Of a DNA stretch of 15,438 nt, positions 7,020 to 14,854 are shown in pieces. This stretch comes from Porticoccaceae bacterium (lineage in GTDB: Bacteria > Pseudomonadota > Gammaproteobacteria > Pseudomonadales > Porticoccaceae), in NCBI GenBank assembly GCA_017858295.1, contig JAFMBU010000023.1, forward strand, positions 1-15,438, read 5' to 3'. Position numbers and translations under genes: made by a program. Each line of letters starts with the position of its first letter. Position 1 is the first letter of the stretch. Below the pieces are notes generated by a model that did no database searches, was not told the DNA's origin, and saw nothing but the letters and a program-made list of their open reading frames with translations.

Positions 7020-8861
7020 ATGATGAAATTACCCGAACCTATTCGCTCAGCACCCTTTGCCATCAGTCTATTGATACTGCTGACAGCCTGCGCCTCTGTG
7101 CCGGAAAATAGTGAGCCATCTTCGGCTGCGGCCCTCACTGACAAAACAGAATCACCAAAACAAGTATTAGCGCCGACCAAACCCTTTGACGAAGACTCTC
7201 TTTACCAAATTTTAGTTGCCGATGTGGCTCTGACCCGCGGCCAGTTCAAGACCGCGCTGGAGAACTACTTGGTGCAGGCACGCAAAACCCGTGATGCCGG
7301 CATTATCCGACTAACCAATAGCATTGCCGCTCACCAGGGCGATGCCGGAGCCATGCTCGAGAGCGCGCAACTCTGGGTCGAAGTAGAGCCCAATGAGACC
7401 GATGCTCACCGCGCGGCACTGCAAGCCTACGCTGTATATAAGCGGCCCTTTGAAGCATTAGAGCAGGCCTCTTGGCTGTACCGCAACAACAATGACCTCG
7501 AAGCCTTTCTCGCCGTAACGGCAATTGATGAAGGCAATAAACAGGCATTGATTCCCCGCTTGATGGAAGCCTACAGAGCACTGCCTCTGGAACCACATCA
7601 GCAGGCGACAGCAGAATTGGCAGTGGCGATTTTGTTCCGTGAGCTGGGGGACTTAGATAGCGCCGTAGCCACCAGTCAATATTTTTTAACACTGGTTCCA
7701 GATAACCAGCGCGGTCTATTACTGCTAGCTCAGCTGCTGCACCAGCAAAATAAGGTGACTGAGGCGTCCACTCTGCTTGCAGATGCATTGCAACGGCAAC
7801 CAGAGGACCGCAACCTACGTCTGCAGTACGCGCGCTTTCTCACTCTGCTTGACCGGCCCCAGGCGATCCTGCAGTTCGAACTATTGAGAGAACAGAATGC
7901 CGACGATCAGCAGATAAATTTTTTGCTCGGCCTGCTCTACCTCAATCAGGGTGATCAAGAGTTGGCCACAACGCTATTCCAGCAGGCCTCTCGGGATCCC
8001 AGTATGAGGGCCGATGCCCAGTATCATCTCGCAACCATCGCCGAACATAATGGCGATGTGAACGCTGCACTGCAGCACTATCAACAGGTTGCATTTGGCC
8101 GCAACTATTTAGCCGCTGCCTCCAGAGCTACCATACTGCTGGCCCAGAGCCATGGCATAGATCAGGCCAGAGCCTATCTACAGAGCCTACGCCGGCAACA
8201 ACCCAATCAGGCCTCAGAGCTGATTCAGCTGGAGTCTAATCTACTGGTTAGCAACAACCAGAGCGACCAGGCGATTAATCTTCTCAGCAGCGGCTTGCAG
8301 GCCAACCCCACTGACGCCAAGCTGCTCTATGCGCGATCAATGGTGGCCGAGCTACAAAATAACTTTGCCCTCGCTGAGCAGGATCTCCGCGCCCTACTCG
8401 CCCAGGATGCAGACAATCCCACGGCACTCAATGCTCTGGGTTACACCATGATTGTGCACACAGATCGCAGTGAAGAGGCCTATAGATTAATCAAGCGCGC
8501 CTATCTGCTTAACCCCGGAGATCCAGCGATTATCGACAGTATGGGCTGGGTCTTATTTGTGATGGGCAAGGCGGAAGAGGCGCTGCCCTTTCTGCAGAAA
8601 GCCATGGCGATTCTGCCTGACCCAGAAATTGCCGCCCACTTAGGTGAAGTTCAGTGGTTCCTCGGCAACCGACAGGCGGCTCTGCACACATGGCAGCGCG
8701 GTCTTGCCCAGTCGCCGAATCACCCAACGATTACAAGCACCATGCAGCGTCTTGGCGTCGATGCCGCTGATTTCGACAGAATTAAAAAAACGCACAAAGA
8801 AGATAGTAATGTAGACTCAGTGACTCTTATGGACACCAGCCACCCAGGGCCGCATCAGTGA
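7020..8861 (+). CDS. TPR-repeat lipoprotein
   Basis: A 613-residue predicted lipoprotein. A hydrophobic signal segment (about 11-23) ends in a lipobox, Leu-Thr-Ala-Cys, with Cys24 as the lipidation site. Residue +2 is Ala rather than Asp, so sorting to the outer membrane is expected. The rest is mostly helical pairs with TPR character (alternating small and aromatic residues, 'GD..A...' turns), clearest from about 190 to 590, for example in ALNALGYTMIVHT and IDSMGWVLFVMGKAEEALPFLQKAM. The position between hemA and lolB matches the TPR gene at that place in Pseudomonas. Its stop overlaps the lolB start (GTGA), so the two are probably translated together. TPR domains bind proteins; a link to lipoprotein or envelope assembly is suggested only by the neighbour. 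The start could also be the adjacent ATG at 7023. Confidence 0.9.
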   Translation: MMKLPEPIRSAPFAISLLILLTACASVPENSEPSSAAALTDKTESPKQVLAPTKPFDEDSLYQILVADVALTRGQFKTALENYLVQARKTRDAGIIRLTNSIAAHQGDAGAMLESAQLWVEVEPNETDAHRAALQAYAVYKRPFEALEQASWLYRNNNDLEAFLAVTAIDEGNKQALIPRLMEAYRALPLEPHQQATAELAVAILFRELGDLDSAVATSQYFLTLVPDNQRGLLLLAQLLHQQNKVTEASTLLADALQRQPEDRNLRLQYARFLTLLDRPQAILQFELLREQNADDQQINFLLGLLYLNQGDQELATTLFQQASRDPSMRADAQYHLATIAEHNGDVNAALQHYQQVAFGRNYLAAASRATILLAQSHGIDQARAYLQSLRRQQPNQASELIQLESNLLVSNNQSDQAINLLSSGLQANPTDAKLLYARSMVAELQNNFALAEQDLRALLAQDADNPTALNALGYTMIVHTDRSEEAYRLIKRAYLLNPGDPAIIDSMGWVLFVMGKAEEALPFLQKAMAILPDPEIAAHLGEVQWFLGNRQAALHTWQRGLAQSPNHPTITSTMQRLGVDAADFDRIKKTHKEDSNVDSVTLMDTSHPGPHQ

Positions 8862-9469
8862 ACAGAGTCTTTTTGCTTTTAGCAGTCTTTACTCTCAGCG
8901 CCTGCGCTATGCAGTCGCTACAGCCGCCTCAAACCGCAGCGCCGAGTGATTGGCAAACCCATCAATTGCGGGTATCACAGCTCAATGATTGGCGACTTGC
9001 GGGCAAGCTCGGCTTTCGCGGACCAGACAACGGCGGCAGTGCATCAGTCAACTGGCAGCAGCAGCAAAACAATTTTCAATTACAGCTCTCTGGCCCCTTT
9101 GGCGCTGGCAGGGCAACCCTGTCCGGCAATCAGCAGATCGCTGAAATGCTCTATCAAGATAAGCTTTATCGCCAGACGCCACAGCAGCTGGCTAGCCAAC
9201 TGATCGGAGTGCCACTACCAGTGGGCGCACTGAGCTGGTGGGCCCGGGGTCTGCCTTCTCCAGATCAAGAAACAGCCAGCAGTATTGCCACCAGTCCTGA
9301 GGGCTATGCCAGCAGTTTCGAGCAGGCCGGCTGGCAATTGAGCTTTAGCCGCTACTCCGAGACAGATGCCGGCAGCTTGCCGAGCAAAATCATCGGTACT
9401 CACCAATCCAGTGATAATAGGCGCTACTCCTTTAAGCTGGTAATATCCGACTGGTCATTCGCCAAATAA
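8858..9469 (+). CDS. lolB: outer-membrane lipoprotein insertion protein LolB
   Basis: Accepts lipoproteins from periplasmic LolA and inserts them in the inner leaflet of the outer membrane. It is itself a lipoprotein: signal peptide MNRVFLLLAVFTLSA, then Cys16, with Ala at +2. The 203 residues match the family, and the region LNDWRLAGKLGFRGPDNGGSASVNW is the characteristic early beta-strand stretch. It starts at GTG 8858, overlapping the TGA of the TPR gene by 4 nt, which is strong support for this start. ispE follows 13 bp later, so TPR, lolB and ispE look like one transcript. The lolB-ispE pairing is widespread in gammaproteobacteria. Confidence 0.94.
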   Translation: MNRVFLLLAVFTLSACAMQSLQPPQTAAPSDWQTHQLRVSQLNDWRLAGKLGFRGPDNGGSASVNWQQQQNNFQLQLSGPFGAGRATLSGNQQIAEMLYQDKLYRQTPQQLASQLIGVPLPVGALSWWARGLPSPDQETASSIATSPEGYASSFEQAGWQLSFSRYSETDAGSLPSKIIGTHQSSDNRRYSFKLVISDWSFAK

Positions 9470-9482
9470 GAACAGCTCCACC

Positions 9483-10352
9483 ATGATGCCTTCGATTACT
9501 CTATCGGCACCGCCGAAAATTAACCTGTTTTTGCATATCACCGGACAGCGTGACGACGGCTATCACAATCTGCAAACCCTGTTTCAATTGCTCGATGGCG
9601 GCGACCAGCTGACATTCGCGGTGACCGAAAACAGTGATATCCGCCTAACACCACAGGTTGATGGCGTCGCTGAAGAAGATAATTTAATCGTTCGCGCAGC
9701 CAAGGCACTGCAACAAAAGACTGGCTGCAAATTAGGTTGTTCAATTGCTGTGGATAAAAAATTGCCTATGGGCGCAGGTCTCGGCGGTGGCAGCAGTAAT
9801 GCCGCTACCACCTTACTGGCCCTAAATTCACTCTGGCAGTGCGATTTATCCTTGGTTGAGCTGGCTGCATTGGGCTCAGCTCTGGGTGCCGATGTACCGG
9901 TTTTTGTGATGGGCCGCAGTGCCTTCGCCGAGGGTATTGGTGACGAATTAACCCCCGTTGATATAGCCAATAGCTGGTATTTGGTCATTACCCCGCCCTG
10001 TAAGGTGTCAACAGGTGAAATTTTTTCAAATCCTCAATTGACAAGGCACTCCCTACCGATCAAAATACGCGCCCTCTCGGAGGAGCAGTACAGGAATGAC
10101 TGCCAAGCTATTGTCGAAGAGCTCTACCCTCAGGTTAAAGAGGTGGTGGAGTGGATTGAAAACTTCGCAAAGCCAATGATGACAGGAACTGGAGCAAGTG
10201 TTTTTTGCCGCTGGGAAACGCAGGCCGAGGCCAACAGGGTTTTAGCAGCAGTTCCACAGCACTGGAATGCATTTGTTGCGCGAGGCGTTAATAACTCGCA
10301 AGTACATCAGCAATTGAGAGACTTTTTTACTGGGGCGTCGCCAAGTGGTTAA
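9483..10352 (+). CDS. ispE: 4-diphosphocytidyl-2-C-methyl-D-erythritol kinase
   Basis: GHMP kinase of the MEP isoprenoid pathway; phosphorylates the 2-hydroxyl of CDP-methylerythritol using ATP. 289 residues. Seen: APPKINLFLHI with Lys12 (9-19), the ATP-binding glycine-rich loop PMGAGLGGGSSNAA (95-108), GADVPVF with Asp137 (135-141), and the C-terminal GHMP motif MTGTGASVF. The start could be either of two adjacent ATGs (9483 or 9486); no strong Shine-Dalgarno is present. Oddity: the frame has no stop before the downstream tRNA-Gln gene. Its final seven residues (G-A-S-P-S-G and part of the preceding Thr codon) and its TAA (10350-10352) come from the tRNA 5' half, giving a 22-nt overlap. Confidence 0.97.
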   Translation: MMPSITLSAPPKINLFLHITGQRDDGYHNLQTLFQLLDGGDQLTFAVTENSDIRLTPQVDGVAEEDNLIVRAAKALQQKTGCKLGCSIAVDKKLPMGAGLGGGSSNAATTLLALNSLWQCDLSLVELAALGSALGADVPVFVMGRSAFAEGIGDELTPVDIANSWYLVITPPCKVSTGEIFSNPQLTRHSLPIKIRALSEEQYRNDCQAIVEELYPQVKEVVEWIENFAKPMMTGTGASVFCRWETQAEANRVLAAVPQHWNAFVARGVNNSQVHQQLRDFFTGASPSG

Positions 10353-10406
10353 GGCATCGGGTTTTGATCCCGGTATTCGGAGGTTCGAATCCTCCCGCCC
10401 CAGCCA
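10331..10406 (+). tRNA. tRNA-Gln (anticodon UUG)
   Basis: A 76-nt cloverleaf with encoded CCA. The acceptor stem TGGGGCG (10331-10337) pairs with CGCCCCA (10396-10402), followed by discriminator G and CCA (10404-10406). The D stem is GCC/GGC; the anticodon arm is TCGGG-TTTTGAT-CCCGG with TTG in the loop; the T arm reads GGAGG-TTCGAAT-CCTCC. It decodes CAA. It sits between ispE and prs, as in Pseudomonas. No promoter is apparent just upstream, so it is probably cut from the ispE transcript. Confidence 0.97.
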
Positions 10407-10436
10407 TATCTTATTATGAATACCAGGAAAAATGAC

Positions 10437-11378
10437 GTGGCAAGATTGATGGTCTTCTCCGGGAACGCAAACCCGGCACTGGCGAATGAAATCGCCCGTA
10501 CACTGGGAATCCCGCTTGGTAACGCAGGTGTCTCACTCTTCTCCGACGGCGAAATCAATATTGAGATTCGTGAAAACGTCCGCGGAAACGATGTGTTTGT
10601 GGTTCAGCCGACCTGTGCACCGACCAATCGCCACCTCATGGAGCTGATCTTCATGATCGACGCACTGCGTCGCGCATCTGCCGGTCGTATTACCGCAGTT
10701 GTACCCTACTTTGGCTATGCCCGCCAAGATCGTCGTGTCCGCTCAGTGCGTGTGCCTATCAGTGCAAAAGTGGTTGCCGACATGCTCTCCAATGCCGGCG
10801 TCGATCGCGTTCTCACTGTTGACCTTCACGCAGAGCAGATTCAAGGCTTCTTCAACTGTACAGTTGACAACGTTTACGGTGCGCCGGTTTTACTTGGTGA
10901 TATCGAACGTCAGAATTACAAAAATCTTCAGGTTGTCTCCCCAGATGTTGGTGGTGTTGTGCGCGCTAGAGCAGTGGCCAAGCAACTCGACTGCGATCTG
11001 GCAATTATTGACAAGCGTCGCCCCTCTTCTAATCAGAGCGAAGTGATGAACCTGATCGGTGAAGTGGAAGGTCGCACCTGTGTGCTGGTTGACGATATAG
11101 TCGACACCGCCGGCACCCTCTGCAAAGCCGCTGAAGCGCTAAAGAAAAATGGTGCGACTAAGGTTGTTGCCTATGCCACCCACGCGGTGTTATCAGGCAA
11201 GGCCATAGAAAATATTAAAAACTCGCAGCTCGATGAACTGGTTGTTACCAACAGTATCCCGCTGCGAGAAGATGCTAAAAAGTGCGGCAAAATTCGCACT
11301 CTTTCCCTCGGCAAGCTGCTCGGTGAGTCAGTGCGTCGCATCAGCAACGAAGAATCTATCAGCGCCATGTTCGACTAA
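10437..11378 (+). CDS. prs: ribose-phosphate pyrophosphokinase (PRPP synthase)
   Basis: Makes PRPP from ribose-5-phosphate and ATP for nucleotide, histidine, tryptophan and NAD synthesis. Class I signatures: FSDGEI (35-40), QPTCAPTN (57-64), ALRRASAGRITAVVPYFGYARQDR (76-99), the Mg/ATP site VDLHAEQIQGFF (128-139), and the PRPP loop CVLVDDIVDTAGTL (215-228). The C-terminal RRISNEESISAMF is near identical to E. coli. Start: an in-frame ATG at 10416 exists with no ribosome binding site, but GTG 10437 has AGGA (10425-10428) 8 nt upstream and gives 313 residues, the length of Pseudomonas Prs, so GTG is preferred. It begins 30 nt after the tRNA-Gln CCA end. Confidence 0.97.
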   Translation: MARLMVFSGNANPALANEIARTLGIPLGNAGVSLFSDGEINIEIRENVRGNDVFVVQPTCAPTNRHLMELIFMIDALRRASAGRITAVVPYFGYARQDRRVRSVRVPISAKVVADMLSNAGVDRVLTVDLHAEQIQGFFNCTVDNVYGAPVLLGDIERQNYKNLQVVSPDVGGVVRARAVAKQLDCDLAIIDKRRPSSNQSEVMNLIGEVEGRTCVLVDDIVDTAGTLCKAAEALKKNGATKVVAYATHAVLSGKAIENIKNSQLDELVVTNSIPLREDAKKCGKIRTLSLGKLLGESVRRISNEESISAMFD

Positions 11379-11392
11379 CAGCTGGCGCTGTT
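11360..11392 (+). promoter_or_regulatory. two mutually exclusive hairpins at the prs stop, ahead of rplY
   Basis: Hairpin A: CAGCGCCA (11360-11367) with TGGCGCTG (11383-11390), 8 bp, with the prs TAA in its 15-nt loop. Hairpin B: AACAGC (11377-11382) with GCTGTT (11387-11392), 6 bp, TGGC loop. They share bases 11383-11390, so only one can form. Two smaller hairpins follow: GCCTC/GAGGC (11399-11414) and AAAAC-TCC-GTTTT (11417-11429). No T-tract makes a classic terminator. This may be an intercistronic processing site or part of an rplY leader. Confidence 0.45.
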
Positions 11393-11471
11393 GCAACCGC
11401 CTCAACTTCGAGGCACAAAACTCCGTTTTAGGTCTGGTCGCGGTCTGATTCGGCATTACTAGGAGACTATT

Positions 11472-12119
11472 ATGTCTACTGATTTTACATTACACGCAAA
11501 GGGTCGTGAGGATACAGGGAAAGGTGCGAGCCGCCGCCTGCGTCGTCTGGCTGCAGAAATACCAGCAATTGTTTATGGTGGAAAGAAAGATCCAGCAAAG
11601 GTCAGCCTGAACCATAAAGACGTGGCAAAAGCGCTCGAGAACGAAGCCTTTTACTCCCACGTGATTGCACTGGACATCGACGGCAAGTCACAAGACGTGA
11701 TCTTGAAAGACGTTCAGCGTCACCCAATCAAGCCGGTTATCTTGCACTTGGATTTCCTCCGCGTGAACAAGAAGACTTTGCTCCAGACTAAAGCACCGAT
11801 TCACTTTATCAACGAAGATATCTGTGTTGGCGTTAAAATTGGTGGTGGTCTGATTGCCCACACAATGACTGAGATTGATATCAGCTGCCTGCCACAGGAT
11901 CTGCCTGAGTACATCGAAGTTGACATGGCAGCAGTTGAAATTGGCCAAACATTGCACATCTCTGACATTGCCTTCCCTAAAGGTGTTGAGAGTGTTGCAC
12001 TGAGCCACGGCCCTGATCACGATTTACCGATTGTGAGCATCAACAAGCCTAAAGCAGCTCCTGTAGTAGATGATGCTGCACCTGCTGCTGCGGAAGATGG
12101 AGAGGCAAGCGAAGAGTAA
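11472..12119 (+). CDS. rplY: 50S ribosomal protein bL25 with C-terminal TL5/CTC domain
   Basis: Binds 5S rRNA in the large ribosomal subunit. The 215 residues comprise the N-terminal L25 beta-barrel (about 1-95, with GKGASRRLRR at 17-26 and DVQRHPIKPVILHLDFLRV) plus the longer TL5/CTC-type second domain (about 100-190). E. coli L25 lacks that domain, but Pseudomonas and many other bacteria have it. The tail is acidic and Ala-rich (DDAAPAAAEDGEASEE). A strong AGGAG (11461-11465) sits 6 nt before ATG. It is co-directional with prs (93-bp gap) and pth (34-bp gap). Autogenous control of rplY is known in E. coli; the hairpins upstream make it possible here. Confidence 0.97.
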   Translation: MSTDFTLHAKGREDTGKGASRRLRRLAAEIPAIVYGGKKDPAKVSLNHKDVAKALENEAFYSHVIALDIDGKSQDVILKDVQRHPIKPVILHLDFLRVNKKTLLQTKAPIHFINEDICVGVKIGGGLIAHTMTEIDISCLPQDLPEYIEVDMAAVEIGQTLHISDIAFPKGVESVALSHGPDHDLPIVSINKPKAAPVVDDAAPAAAEDGEASEE

Positions 12120-12153
12120 TCTTCACTCTTGCCAACCTGAGTAGGCCCTGACA

Positions 12154-12741
12154 TTGGAAACGCCCGTAGAGTTAATCGTGGGGCTGGGAAATCCCGGCCC
12201 TAACTATGACCGGACGCGTCACAATGCCGGGGCCGACTTGGTTCTGGAACTGGCTAAAAGCTATCAAGTCACGATGAAGCATGAATCAAAGTTTTTTGGT
12301 GATACCGCTAAAATCAACATTGATGGTCGCGACGTGCGATTGCTTATCCCTACCACCTTTATGAACCGCAGCGGTCAGTCAGTTGCAGCTCTGGCACGAT
12401 TTTATCAAGTGCCCGTGGAAGCCATCTTGGTGGTTCACGATGAGCTCGACATTTCACCTGGAGCAGCACGGTTTAAAAAAGGCGGCGGTCACGGCGGCCA
12501 CAACGGTCTGCGTGATATTGTTCAGAGCCTGGGTAACAATAAAAGTTTTGCCCGTCTGCGAATCGGCATCGGCCATCCGGGAGACGCCCGTCAAGTGGCC
12601 GACTATGTGCTGAAAAAAGCCTCGCCCACAGACCAACAATTAATTTCTAACAGTATTGATGATGCGCTGCGCACTCTACCTCTGGCCGTTTCAGGTCAGT
12701 GGGAACGCGCCATGACCGCACTCCACACTGTGCAACAATAA
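12154..12741 (+). CDS. pth: peptidyl-tRNA hydrolase
   Basis: Cleaves peptidyl-tRNA dropped from ribosomes, recycling tRNA. 195 residues, typical for bacterial Pth. Seen: GLGNPGPNYDRTRHNAG (10-26) with catalytic His23 (His20 in E. coli), FMN at 69-71, HDELD with Asp96 (Asp93 in E. coli), and GGHGGHNGLRDI with His116 (His113 in E. coli). The start is TTG 12154: the conserved ELIVGLGNPG begins five codons later and no ATG or GTG is placed to replace it. An AGG about 8 nt upstream is only a weak ribosome binding site. It follows rplY, as in Pseudomonas, and precedes ychF by 28 bp. Confidence 0.96.
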   Translation: METPVELIVGLGNPGPNYDRTRHNAGADLVLELAKSYQVTMKHESKFFGDTAKINIDGRDVRLLIPTTFMNRSGQSVAALARFYQVPVEAILVVHDELDISPGAARFKKGGGHGGHNGLRDIVQSLGNNKSFARLRIGIGHPGDARQVADYVLKKASPTDQQLISNSIDDALRTLPLAVSGQWERAMTALHTVQQ

Positions 12742-12742
12742 C

Positions 12743-12755
12743 GCTAGACACTAGC
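12743..12755 (+). repeat. small perfect hairpin between pth and ychF
   Basis: GCTAG-ACA-CTAGC begins one base after the pth stop codon and ends just before the ychF ribosome binding site (AAGGAT, 12758-12763). It could shape the intercistronic RNA. The 5-bp stem is short, so chance is a fair explanation. Confidence 0.35.
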
Positions 12756-12769
12756 ACAAGGATTATAAG

Positions 12770-13861
12770 ATGGGTTTTAACTGCGGAATTGTCGGTTTGC
12801 CAAATGTGGGTAAATCGACCCTGTTTAATGCGCTGACCAAAGCGGGCATCAGTGCGGAAAATTTCCCCTTTTGTACCATTGAGCCAAACACTGGCGTTGT
12901 GCCAATTCCAGATCCACGTCAGGACTTAATCTCGGCGATCGTTAAGCCCGAACGCATAGTTCCCACCAGCATGGAATTTGTCGATATCGCAGGTCTGGTG
13001 GCCGGCGCCTCCAAAGGTGAAGGTCTGGGCAACAAGTTTTTGGGTACCATTCGTGAAACCCATGCCATCGCTCATGTAGTGCGCTGCTTTGACGACGAAA
13101 ACGTGATTCACGTGGAAGGTACCATCAACCCGCAAGACGACATTGATGTAATCAATACCGAGCTGGCTCTGGCCGATCTGGATACGGTTGAGAAAGCTAT
13201 TTTGCGCGCTGCGAAAGCAGCCAAAGGCAAAGACCAAGACGCAGTTGCTATCAAAGCGGTAGCGGAAAAAATTCTCCCTCACCTCAACGAAGCCAAACCT
13301 CTGCGTTCATTTGACTTGAGCGACGACGAGCTCGCCGTGCTCAAGCCCCTCAGCTTGCTGACCCTAAAGCCAACCATGTATATAGCCAATGTCGATGAAG
13401 AAGGGTTTGAAAACAACCCTTATCTTGACGCGGTAGTGGCCATAGCCGAGGCTGAGGGTTCAGTTGTAGTACCGATCTGTAATAAGCTCGAAGCCGAAAT
13501 CAGCGAATTGGAAGACGACGAAAAAGCCGAGTTTTTAGAAGAGATGGGCATGCAGGAGCCGGGCTTAAATCGCGTAATTCGCGCAGGCTACAACCTTCTG
13601 AATTTGCAGACCTACTTTACAGCTGGTGTGCAAGAAGTTCGCGCCTGGACTATTCCTGTGGGTGCCACTGCACCCCAGAGTGCTGGCAAGATTCACACCG
13701 ACTTTGAGAAAGGTTTTATCCGTGCTGAAATTATCGGTTACGACGACTATATTGCTGGCAATGGTGAGCAGGGAGCAAAAGATGCCGGCAAATGGCGTCT
13801 CGAAGGCAAAGACTACATCGTCAAAGACGGCGACGTTATTCACTTCCGCTTTAATGTCTAG
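12770..13861 (+). CDS. ychF: ribosome-associated GTPase/ATPase YchF (Obg family)
   Basis: Universally conserved P-loop NTPase; in E. coli it prefers ATP, binds ribosomes and affects the oxidative-stress response. 363 residues, the usual length. Walker A GLPNVGKS lies at 9-16, then NFPFCTIEPNTGVVPIPDPR (31-50), the switch II region DIAGL (72-76), and the altered G4 motif NVDE (207-210) replacing NKxD, which explains the loss of guanine specificity. Next come a coiled-coil domain and a C-terminal TGS domain ending GDVIHFRFNV. AAGGAT 6 nt before ATG 12770 is a good ribosome binding site. The pth-ychF pair is conserved in gammaproteobacteria. Confidence 0.98.
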   Translation: MGFNCGIVGLPNVGKSTLFNALTKAGISAENFPFCTIEPNTGVVPIPDPRQDLISAIVKPERIVPTSMEFVDIAGLVAGASKGEGLGNKFLGTIRETHAIAHVVRCFDDENVIHVEGTINPQDDIDVINTELALADLDTVEKAILRAAKAAKGKDQDAVAIKAVAEKILPHLNEAKPLRSFDLSDDELAVLKPLSLLTLKPTMYIANVDEEGFENNPYLDAVVAIAEAEGSVVVPICNKLEAEISELEDDEKAEFLEEMGMQEPGLNRVIRAGYNLLNLQTYFTAGVQEVRAWTIPVGATAPQSAGKIHTDFEKGFIRAEIIGYDDYIAGNGEQGAKDAGKWRLEGKDYIVKDGDVIHFRFNV

Positions 13862-13867
13862 TCCACT

Positions 13868-14797
13868 GTGAGTATGGTCTCAGGGCGTTGGAAGTTTGGA
13901 CTTCTATTAGCCCTGACAACTGCTATTCTGTGGGGCGTACTGCCCATCGCACTCAAAGGTGTAATGGAAACCCTCGACCCCATTACCACAACATTTTTCC
14001 GCTTTTCCCTAGCAGCGCTACTGCTCACTCCCTATATTCTTTTGCGCAGCCGACACACCAGTGGACTGTCTCTGTTCAGTCGACTGCGATCACCGCGACT
14101 ATTATTGCAAATGCTAGCGGCAGGCCTACTACTCACGACAAATTACGCCCTGTATATTCTCGGCCTACAACGAACCACAGCGGAAGCTGCACAGATTGTT
14201 ATTCAAGCTGCTCCCATGCTGCTCTTACTCAGCGGCGTCTGGCTTTTTGGTGAGCGCCTGTCGAAGCTGCAATGGTTTGGCTGCATCTGCTTTATCACCG
14301 GCCTCTGCGTGTTTTTCTCACCCCGTTTTTATGATGTATTTATCGCAGTAAACGCCTATGGCATTGGCGTTATGTTGATATTGATCGCGGCATTGGTGTG
14401 GACCGGCTACGCCATCATGCAAAAATTCTTGCTGCAGCAATTTAGCTCTCAAGAAACCATGGTGCTGTTTTACTGGATCGGAACTCTGGCATTTTTACCC
14501 TTTGCCGACTTTACCGCACTGCCCCAGCTCTCCGGCCTGCAGTGGGGACTCTTAGCCTTCTGTGGTTTAAATACCTTGATTGCCTACGGCAGCTTTGCCG
14601 AGGCGATGGCCCATATCGAAGCCTCTAAAGTCAGTGCCGTCTTAGCCCTGACACCAATGGTGACCGTGGCCACAGTGCATTTAATCCCCATCCCCGGGCT
14701 TGTTGTAGAACCCATTACCCTCTTAACGCTCTGTGGCGCCGCCTTAGTGGTCGGTGGTTCTATGCTCACCGCCCTGGCCAAACCAAGCTCTGCCTGA
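13868..14797 (+). CDS. EamA/DMT-superfamily transporter
   Basis: A 309-residue inner-membrane protein with about ten hydrophobic segments arranged as two EamA repeats (about 10-140 and 155-300). Typical stretches are LTTAILWGVLPIALKGVM and DPITTTFFRFSLAALLLTPYILLRS near the N-terminus, LLTTNYALYILGLQRTTAEAAQIVIQAAPMLLLLSGVWLFGERLS in the middle, and the second-repeat segment ASKVSAVLALTPMVTVATVHLI. Members export amino acids, metabolites or drugs; the substrate cannot be read from the sequence. The start GTG 13868 is 6 nt after the ychF stop; ATG 13874 is an in-frame alternative, and neither has a clear ribosome binding site. The tight spacing suggests co-transcription with ychF. Confidence 0.9.
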   Translation: MSMVSGRWKFGLLLALTTAILWGVLPIALKGVMETLDPITTTFFRFSLAALLLTPYILLRSRHTSGLSLFSRLRSPRLLLQMLAAGLLLTTNYALYILGLQRTTAEAAQIVIQAAPMLLLLSGVWLFGERLSKLQWFGCICFITGLCVFFSPRFYDVFIAVNAYGIGVMLILIAALVWTGYAIMQKFLLQQFSSQETMVLFYWIGTLAFLPFADFTALPQLSGLQWGLLAFCGLNTLIAYGSFAEAMAHIEASKVSAVLALTPMVTVATVHLIPIPGLVVEPITLLTLCGAALVVGGSMLTALAKPSSA

Positions 14798-14830
14798 GTA
14801 ATTTAAAAGCAGCGCCACAGCCGCCCAAAA

Positions 14831-14854
14831 AGGCCCTTGGAAGCTTCCTAGCCT
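14831..14854. repeat. imperfect hairpin around a 10-bp palindrome after the DMT gene
   Basis: The perfect palindrome GGAAGCTTCC (14839-14848) is flanked by AGGC (14831-14834) and GCCT (14851-14854), which can extend the stem across an asymmetric internal loop. It begins 34 bp after the transporter stop, a natural terminator position, but lacks a T-tract on the plus strand. Confidence 0.35.

Noticed and set aside
7303..7788. A 161-residue open frame on the minus strand within the TPR gene
   Set aside because: Pro/Arg/Ala-rich composition, no ribosome binding site or family likeness, and fully inside a well-supported TPR protein; an antisense shadow.
9584..9988. A 134-residue open frame antisense to ispE
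   Set aside because: Low-complexity Ser/Ala/Pro composition and complete overlap with conserved kinase motifs.
14831..14854. Rho-independent terminator for the ychF-DMT transcript
   Set aside because: The stem is interrupted by an uneven internal loop and no T-run follows, so it is listed only as a hairpin.
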